From Ariolimax columbianus (lineage: Eukaryota; Mollusca; Gastropoda; Stylommatophora; Arionidae), in assembly GCA_036924085.1 (NCBI GenBank), contig JAVGWX010000001.1, positions 8,670,681-8,734,680 of the forward strand: 64,000 nucleotides of DNA, in the 5' to 3' direction. Positions 57,241 to 64,000 of the stretch are shown one piece after another; the first letter of the stretch is position 1; every line of letters begins with the position of its first letter. The notes under the pieces were generated by a model that had not been told where the DNA came from, searched no databases, and saw only the letters and a program-made list of their open reading frames with translations. The translations under genes were made by a program, and so were the position numbers.

Positions 57241-59352
57241 TTTCGAAGAAAACAGAGGTCATCCTGAGGCTGTCAACACTGCCATAGAGCTTGTCTAGTG
57301 TTGCCACTGGTGATGGCCACGTGTGCTTTCTCTGGCCCTCGTATGTCGGACAGTTTTGCAGCAGATGTTCAGCGGTCATTTTCCTGGTACCACAAGTGCA
57401 TTCGTCAGTGCCACCTATCTTCAGTTTATTGAATAGGTTGTACCTCAGTCTGTTGTGGCCTGTGCGGAGTCTGAAGACCACGACCTGCTCTATTCTGTTC
57501 AATTGGTAATAGGCATCGTTTTTTGTGTAGCCAGTATGTTCTATTTCCCATTTGGCCATGTATCTCGCCCTAATAAGCCTTTTGGACTCTTCATAGGTCA
57601 CACTAGAATCTGGTGGTGGTTGTCTTGCACCTTCTTTTGCCAGTCTGTCTGCCTCCTCGTTGCCCTGGATGTTACAGTGCGATGGAACCAATTGTATCAC
57701 TACTCTTTTTGGCGCGGATTGCTGACATAGTTGACAGAGTACTGCTCTTAAATCATTAAGTTCAGTATTTTTCTGGCTTTTTAGTGCTGTAACTACGGCC
57801 AGGACATCTGTAAATAGGACTATCTGGCTTTCATTGCTTTTGCCTGTGAGCTTTACTTCTACTGCAGCCCTCAGTGCCTCGGCCTCCGCTCTAAAATTGC
57901 TTGAGCATTTTCCAGTTGCCACTGACAGTGTTATTTTTCTACCATTTGGTAGGCTCAGGAATACCCCTGCCCCTCCGTTCTGTGTTGTGTTTGTAACAGA
58001 ACCGTCGGTGTATGCATGAGTCCAGTCCATGCTTGGGTAGTTTTCCGTTATGTACCTCAGGGTTATGTCTCTTCGTTCTTTTTCAGTCTGGCTGTTCTTG
58101 TTTCCAATATCTGGTATATTTTCTACCACCTCCGGAATGATATGCTGCTTCCAGGTAGGTTTGCGTACAGTAGGAATGGGCTTTGGTATTGTTACGCTGT
58201 TCATAGGGTCTTCGCTCATCTTTGCTTTGGCTGGTTCTGCTAAGTGTTTCCGCTTTAGTTTCCCATTTCCAAATCTATAAATTCTCTGATGCATTGGATG
58301 GTCTGTCAGTCTTATGAGTTTCTCTGCTTGCTGCTGGGATCTGCAGTCTCTTCTGTCGGTCATGGATTGCTGATTTGTAATTTTTTCAAGTTCTACAATT
58401 GGCGTTGACTTCATGCCTGCTGTTATAACTCTCATGGCTTGGTTTTGAAGTTTGCTAATTTTATAAAAGTTCGCTTTGCTGCTGTTGTCCATGCCGAAAT
58501 GCCATATTCGAGAATTGGTCTCACTCTTCCAGTGTACAGTTTCTCTAGTATTATTTCGTCTGCTCTCCATCTTGTGCCAGCAAGTTTCCTCATGATTGCC
58601 ATTCTTTCTCTGGCTCTCATTCGGTTTCTCTCGATCTGACTTTTCCCATGTCATGCGCCGATCAGATGTGACTCCCAAGTAGTTTGGGTTGTCGTTTGGC
58701 CGCAGGTTTTTGCCATTAAGACTTATTTTGGTGTTCTGGGGTTTATTTGAAAGCAATAATATAGTACATGCTGTTTTTTCCTCGTTTATTTTGACTAGCC
58801 ATGAGTTCGCCCACTCCTCCAACGATGTTAGGGCCTGCTGCATCCGATTGCTTGCTACGGAGAGATTTTTTTCAGAGGTCCACATAGCCAGATCGTCTGC
58901 ATACATGAAGTTGTGGACTCTTCTTGGTATATTCTCTGTGATGTTGTTTATATACACCAGGAAAAGTGTGGGTGACAGTCCCCCCCCCCCCCCCCCTCTT
59001 GGGGTACTCTTTGCTCCAGTGTCACCTTTGTGCCCATATGTCCTTATAATTGAACTCTGGCTGTTCTGTTTTCGTGGTAGTGGCTGATCCATCTGTACAT
59101 ATTTCTACATACTTCACTTCTTCGTAGCTTGACTTTAAGTCCCTCTTTCCACACCTTGTCAAATGCCTTCTCTAGATCCACACAAACCGCTACTGTATGC
59201 TTTTTCTCTTGGTAAGCATCCTCTATTTCCTGTGCTATGAGAGTGATCTGGACCTCAGTGGATCTGTCTTGTCTGAATCCTGCTTCCTGTGGATTTAGTG
59301 CGGGTTTTTCTTCCAGGTGCCACATCAGTCTGGTGTTTATCATACCCTCCAT
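57241..59352 (-). pseudogene. LINE ORF2 RT and RNase H portion, broken
   Basis: The minus strand shows KLMEGMINTRLMWHLEEKPA, AGFRQDRSTEVQITLIAQEI, VCVDLEKAFDKVWKEGLKVK, an in-frame stop after RTARVQL, and a C17/G17 homopolymer at 58980-58996 that destroys the PQGGVLSP motif. Then come FMYADDLAMWTSEKNL, a shift and shift-back around 58500-58640, HAYTDGSVTNTTQNGGAGVF, EALRAAVE, LFTDVLAVV, PSHCNIQGNEEADRLAKEGA and CTCGTRKMTAEHLLQNC. YADD and the RNase H acidic residues persist. The 3' 619 codons are still open. Confidence 0.85.
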
Positions 59353-59846
59353 CAGTTTTCCTGCACAGCTCAGTAGATTGATGGGGCTGTATCAATTTGG
59401 ATCTGTTCTATCTTTTTCTTTCTTTGGTACTGGTATAAGTACAGCGTCTTATATGCCTGCGGTAGAATTCCCTCTTTCCAGCTTTAGTTCAGGACTGATA
59501 GTAACTTCCTTTTTGCTGTTTGGCCCAACCCCATCAGCATTTCGTTTGTTACCTCATCTTTTCCGGGCGATTTCTGTTTCTTTAAAGTTCTCATGGCCTC
59601 TTACATTTCATTCATTGTTAGTTTTGCCATCATGTGCTTCTCTGGTGCCATCTTGATGTTGTCGTGGCTCGTTTGTTCTTCACTAATGTATGTATGCCTC
59701 TCTGGAGGGACATCAATGTGGTTTATTCTGGCATAATTTTCTATAAAGGCGTTTGCTGCTTTTTTTCCAGTAAGCATGTTGTCGCCCTGCTTGATGGTAA
59801 TTTGTTTATTTGATGGTGTTTCGTCATTCATGGCTCTGACTAAATT
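59353..59846 (-). pseudogene. LINE ORF2 linker between endonuclease and RT
   Basis: The minus strand continues from a TGA at the end of the endonuclease frame into NLVRAMNDETPSNKQITIKQ, KKAANAFIENYARINHIDVP, KLTMNEM, a stop, EAMRTLKKQKSPGKDEVTNE, MLMGLGQ, another stop and a shift near 59450. The content is the usual DxIxNEMLK-type region before the RT fingers. Confidence 0.75.
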
Positions 59847-60950
59847 TCATAGTTTGTTCCCTTCTTTATCTAAATTGAGGCTTTCTGTTTTGTTTTTCCA
59901 GCTGTCTCTTGTTATTTGGTTTAGTGTTCTTTTGTTTTTCGCCGTGATGCCCTTGAGGGCGATATTTACCTCCATAGATTGTTCTCTCTCTGCCATGTTC
60001 CTCACATTTGAGACTTCTTCCTCCGCTTTCTGCAGTTCATCATTCCAATATGGCTTGTAGTTTTTCCTTGCCCCTCTTGGGATGGTTTCGGTGGCTGCTT
60101 GCATTATTGCTTTGCTTAGGCTTTCCACCATATGTTTCATATTGTTATTTCGTGTGTTGATGGTTTCACACAGTTCATCTGTCAGCATTGCAAATCTGTC
60201 CCAGTCGGCTCGTTTATAGTTCCTACGTGGGAGCGGTTTTATTTTCCGTGCGCCTATTTCCGTATAAATTTCTAGCCTAATTGGCCTGTGGTCGCTACCT
60301 GCCAATTGATTGAGCACCTGGCGGTCTATTTTATGGTGAATATCCACCGTGGAGAAAGCCAAGTCTGGAGTCGAGGTGGTATGCCATGTTCTAGAATAGA
60401 AGGTAGGGCTTTCCTCCGGCCTATTGATAAGATAGAGATTTGTGTCTATCTCCCAGTCTTCCACTTCATCACCTCTGTTGTCTGTGTCCGAGTATCCCCA
60501 TCTCTCCGAGTGGCTATTGAAGTCTCCAACCACTAGGCAGCTGGAGTCCTTGATTTCCATACTAGAGAGCGACAGGTCTTTGTTGGGTGGGCCATACAGG
60601 TTGAAGATGCGGATTTTCGTTTCTTGTGTCATTATGTCGACTCCTACAATTTCTGCTTGTCCAGTGTGATTAACAGCTACCGCGCTACGTGGTATGCAGT
60701 TACGTGTCATTATCAGAACCCCTCCTTTGTGACCTTCTCTACAAGACGGAAGGTCTGGTTTCCTCTGATTGAGAATCTGTGGTTGTTGTTGAGGTGCGTT
60801 TTTTCGATACATGCCACGTCAATCTTGCCTTCATGCAGGTGATATTTTAGGGAAATCTTTTTGTTTATGACTTTCTCCATATTTCACTGTAGTATTCTGA
60901 GGTTCTTGGGTTTTTGGTCAATAGTTTTTGCCCCATCACCTTGAGCCTTG
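59847..60950 (-). pseudogene. LINE endonuclease domain (ORF2 N-terminus)
   Basis: The frame begins near KNLRILQ, a TGA where family members have Trp, then NMEKVINKKISLK and IDVACIEKTHLNNN. A frameshift occurs near 60720. The 321-codon open part follows with GGVLIMTRNCIP, IRIFNLYGPPNKD, CLVVGDFNSHSERWGYSDTD, TSTPDLAFSTVD, QLAGSDHRPIRLEI and PRRNYKRADWDRF. The catalytic GDFN and SDHRPI are intact. It ends at a TGA (Trp expected) at 59847. Confidence 0.85.
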
Positions 60951-61338
60951 ACTCCTTAGCACATGGGTGGGCCCCTTCGAGGCGTGGGGCCCGGCACTTT
61001 CGCTGCCTAGCGGGACTTCACAGGATGAGCACCATACTTTTTTCTGTTAGGTTGTGACGTCATCATACAGCGATTCACGTTGCACTGTTTCGTTAAGCCT
61101 GTGGCCCAGACTATCCGATTTCAACAGACGTTTCTGTTAGGATGCCCTCCTTAGCCTTTGGCTGTCCCCAGCCTATTTGCAAGGCAGCAGTTGCTTCTGG
61201 TTAGAGTTGTCTATCTTAGGGAAGTTGTCTTGCAGGACTATCGAGTCTTCCACAGTAGAGACCAACTTGACGTTTATTTCTAGAAACCTGCACTCCACAC
61301 GGAAGAGTTCTGATTAATTGATTGATCTTAAATATGTA

Positions 61339-61398
61339 CTTTAATTTTTTAGTTGAATACACGGTTCTCTAACCGTGTATTCAACTAAAAAATTAAAG
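61339..61398. repeat. Perfect hairpin, 28-bp arms, 4-base loop
   Basis: The left arm 61339-61366 (starting ctttaattttttagttgaat) and right arm 61371-61398 (ending aactaaaaaattaaag) are exact reverse complements around loop ctct. The palindrome lies 88 bp from the 5' end of one LINE and touches the first base of the next LINE piece. Confidence 0.97.
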
Positions 61399-61640
61399 TC
61401 ATGGATTGCAGATTTGTAATCTTGTAGTTCTTCAATTGGCGTTGACTTCATGCCTCATGTTATAACTCTCATGGCTTGGTTTTGAAGTTTGCTAATTTTA
61501 TCAAAGTTCGCCTTTGCTGCTGTTGCCCATGCCGCAATGCCATACTCGAGAACTGGTCTCACTCTTCCAGTGTACAGTTTTTTTAGTATTCTTTCTTCTG
61601 CTCCCTAGCTTGTGCCAGCAAGTTTCCTCTTGATTGCCAT
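61399..61640 (-). mobile_element. Fragment of the GAA-tailed LINE, minus orientation
   Basis: It corresponds to 58361-58610 of the longer copy (tcatggattgcagatttgta; cttccagtgtacagtttttt). It covers the RT thumb/connection region. Both ends are abrupt. Confidence 0.85.
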
Positions 61641-61683
61641 TCTTTGTCTGACTAGTATGAAGACATATTCGTTTACCCTGAGA

Positions 61684-61933
61684 GCAACGAGGGGGCAGAC
61701 ATACTGGCAAAAGAAGGTGCAAGATTACCACAACCAGATACTAGTGTGAGCTACGAAGAGTCCAAAAGGTTTATTAGGGCCAGAAACATGGCCAAATGGG
61801 AAACAGTGCATACTGGCTACACAAAAAATGATGCCTATTACCAGTTGAACAGAAGAGAGCAGGTCGTGGTCTTCAGACTCCGCACAGGCCACAAACAGAC
61901 TGGTACCACCTATTCAATAAAGTGAAGATAGGT
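61684..61933 (+). mobile_element. Fragment of the same LINE, plus orientation
   Basis: It reads GADILAKEGARLPQPDTSVS, YEESKRFIRARNMAKWETVH, TGYTKNDAYYQLNRREQVVV and FRLRTGHKQTG. It is the end of RNase H and the linker, matching 31054-31300. It is in opposite orientation to the piece 44 bp to its left, and runs straight into 18S rDNA. Confidence 0.85.
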
Positions 61934-61937
61934 CGCA

Positions 61938-62758
61938 TGAGAAACGGCTACCACATCCAAGGAAGGCAGCAGGCGCGCAACTTACCCACTACCGGCACGG
62001 GGAGGTAGTGACGAAAAATAACAATACGGGACTCTTTCGAGGCCCCGTAATTGGAATGAGTACACTTTAAACCCTTTAACGAGGATCTATTGGAGGGCAA
62101 GTCTGGTGCCAGCAGCCGCGGTAATTCCAGCTCCAATAGCGTATATTAAAGTTGTTGCAGTTAAAAAGCTCGTAGTTGGATCTCAGGCGCAGGCGGGCGG
62201 TCCGGCTCGCGCCGTTTCACTGCCCGTAGTCTCCTGCCCTACCGTCTGCCGGCTCTCTCCCACGGTTGCTCTTCGCTGAGCGTCCTGGGTGGCCGGCGCG
62301 TTTACTTTGAAAAAATTAGAGTGTTCAAAGCAGGCCTCGGCTGCCTGAATAATGGTGCATGGAATAATGGAATAGGACCTCGGTTCTATTTTGTTGGTTT
62401 TCGGAACTGGAGGTAATGATTAACAGGGACAAACGGGGGCATTCGTATTGCGGCGTTAGAGGTGAAATTCTTGGATCGCCGCAAAACGAGCTACTGCGAA
62501 AGCATTTGTCAAGAATGTTTTCATTAATCAAGAACGAAAGTCAGAGGCGCGAAGACGATCAGATACCGTCGTAGTTCTGACCATAAACGATGCCGACTAG
62601 CGATTCGCAGGAATTGCTTCGATGACTCTGCGGGCAGCTTCCGGGAAACCAAAGTGTTTGGGTTCCGGGGGAAGTATGGTTGCAAAGCTTAAACTTAAAG
62701 GAATTGACGGAAGAGCACCACCAGGAGTGGAACCTGCGGCTTAATTTGACTGAACACG
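61938..62758 (+). rRNA. 18S rRNA, partial (central 820 bp)
   Basis: The sequence runs from tgagaaacggctaccacatc through gtgccagcagccgcggtaat (62108) and the V4 region to aaacttaaaggaattgacgg and gcggcttaatttgact. It then leaves rRNA at about 62758. It lacks roughly the first 400 and last 550 bases of a normal 1.8-kb 18S gene. Unusual bases such as cgcag/ctgcg near 62603-62636 still pair, so it derives from a functional rRNA. Its surroundings are LINE debris rather than an rDNA unit, so it is a transposed or misassembled fragment. Confidence 0.9.
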
Positions 62759-63831
62759 CCAATACTGTAGAACGACTGACAAATCGAGAGCACTACCGTT
62801 GGGTCTAATAATTAACGTAAGCTGGTATTAGACTCACGGAAGACAAGTCAGCTCTCTAACACTCTAATGAAAGAACGCTACGGAAATCGTGTTTAACCCC
62901 GCAAAAACCACAGATTTTAAATACCTGGTCACTGTCAAACAAAAGCCCTCAATAAATTCGTCTGGCAAAATAGTGAACGGGTGCTGGAAATAGACCATCT
63001 GAAGACAGGTCAGTTTTACCCTTCTAATGAAAGGGCGTTGCTACGGAAAACCAGCTCATATCGAGAGGAGCCGCAGGCACTTTGGTACACGTACCAGGCT
63101 GATAAGCCAATGGCGCGAGGCTACCATGTGGGGGAATTACGGCCGAACCCCTGTAAGCCGCAATCCCGCCCAAAATCTCAGCACCACTGCAATGGAAGGC
63201 TCCTACATGTTCGGGACCTGGGGCTCGCGCCCCAGCCCTATCCGGTAGAGCCGCAGAAAGAGGTCTCTGCCGTCCTCCGATCAAAGCGGGCGGACAGCTG
63301 CTTGATACTCACCTTATACGGCGATGGGGTGCGAAACCACCAACATAAGACTTAGTTCCTGGTCGGGGTGTCGAAAACAGTAGAGCAGCCACCTCACTGT
63401 GAACTGTCCAGACTCAACCAATGAACATGAGATCTGTCCGCACACTAGGCGAACAACATCTCTGTGACATTACCAGACTTGTCCTCTGGGTAAATGCACT
63501 CCTGCTTCGATATCTATCTCTGTACGTAATCAGCCATATAGCTATCATGCTGGACGCAGAAGAGATGCAGACCAGCGGACATTGCACACCTGCCCCACTG
63601 TGTCAACATCTTAGGTGGCGGGGAATGCTAGGCGTACCATCTCTGCATAGAAGCCAAGAAAATAAAGGGAGAAATAGATACCCCACTCACATGCAAATGC
63701 TACGTTTCTGGCAGGACGTGACGATCCTGGGGTACAGACACACTGGACTGCCTCTCTTCCGGGTAAACCAGTCCATATCATATATCTCATATCATCTCAC
63801 ATATCATCATCGCACCCTATAGACTCGAGTA
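62759..63831. other. GC-richer unidentified segment
   Basis: This is neither rRNA nor recognised LINE. A short internal repeat (taatgaaagaacgctacgga near 62865; taatgaaagggcgttgctac near 63025) is visible. A 133-codon frame at 63421 has no known motif. Confidence 0.4.
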
Positions 63832-64000
63832 GTGAAGACTCGATAGTCTGGTAAGACAACTTCCATAAGAGAGACAACTCTGATCATAAACAACTGCTGC
63901 CTTGCAGATAGGCTAGGGACAGCCAAAGGCTAAGGAGGGCATCCCTACAGAAACGCCTGTTGAAATCGGATGCACGGGGCCGCAAGCCTAACAAAACAGT
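63832..64000 (+). mobile_element. 5' end of another GAA-tailed LINE, cut by window edge
   Basis: gaagactcgatagtctggta, then gccttgcagataggctaggg, acagccaaaggctaaggagg and ctgttgaaatcggatg match the reverse complement of 61080-61250. It therefore starts a copy running right, head-to-head with the copy at 57143-61250. Confidence 0.85.

Larger units (their letters stand above)
57143..61250 (-). mobile_element. Near full-length GAA-tailed LINE, inactivated
   Basis: From its 5' end (about 61250, shared with the copy starting at 63832) it has a 5' untranslated region to about 60950. A single ORF2 with endonuclease, RT and RNase H follows, then a (GAA)n tail, for about 4.1 kb in all. No separate gag-like ORF1 is recognised. 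No target duplication is visible. A rearranged region adjoins the 5' end. Confidence 0.8.

Noticed and set aside
57143..61300. Target-site duplication for the long minus-strand LINE
   Set aside because: Flanks gttcaacatg (left) and gaccaacttg (right) are only loosely similar, and the right flank is rearranged.
61938..62758. A working rDNA locus
   Set aside because: Only the central part of 18S is present, flanked by LINE debris and unrelated DNA, with no ITS, 5.8S or 28S.
63421..63822. 133-codon frame as a gene
   Set aside because: No recognised motif, and it lies in the segment between the rDNA fragment and a LINE 5' end, with no splice or promoter evidence.

Overview
This is a repeat-dominated piece of an animal nuclear genome. 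There is no operon structure, almost no single-copy coding sequence, many tandem repeats, tRNA-derived SINEs, and pieces of several non-LTR retrotransposon (LINE) families and of hAT, Merlin-like and mariner DNA transposons. A truncated 18S rRNA segment (61938-62758) is of metazoan type, and its variable region reads like a lophotrochozoan, probably a mollusc. That assignment is inference and needs an alignment.

Layout. 1-4.9 kb: minisatellites and two LINE remnants. 5.3-6.85 kb: a large 17-bp minisatellite, followed by a hAT transposase relic. 7.9-9.0 kb: TG/TA/TC simple repeats. 11.2-13.8 kb: a Merlin-like fragment abutting a LINE with a long open RT-RNase H frame. 14-20 kb: more minisatellites and a dispersed repeat family. 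20.3-25.9 kb: a SINE, a 60-bp LINE stub with target-site duplication, and a decayed LINE. 26-29 kb: a 51-bp minisatellite, a LINE containing a 45-bp minisatellite, and a mariner relic. 29.6-31.5 kb: a 5'-truncated LINE with an open frame and perfect 12-bp duplications. 31.6-41.6 kb: five more LINE relics, a SINE, and TATC/CATC microsatellites. 43.6-47.2 kb: an AT-rich satellite split by a LINE with 18-bp duplications. 48.4-49.5 kb: a minisatellite.

The best host gene is a mucin-like exon (51654-53839) with good splice signals. A second possible exon lies at 56596-56769, and a LINE with a 1.7-kb internal minisatellite sits between them. 57.1-64 kb: a nearly full-length but broken LINE with a (GAA)n tail on the minus strand, then a perfect 28-bp-arm hairpin, two oppositely oriented pieces of the same LINE, the 18S fragment, and the 5' end of another copy running off the window.

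The most notable pattern is that at least four minisatellites (46, 45, 41 and 49 bp) are tandem expansions of LINE protein-coding segments, each still joined to the LINE it came from. A second theme is one LINE family with a GAA-type tail. It is present in about six pieces and takes part in an inverted, rDNA-containing rearrangement.
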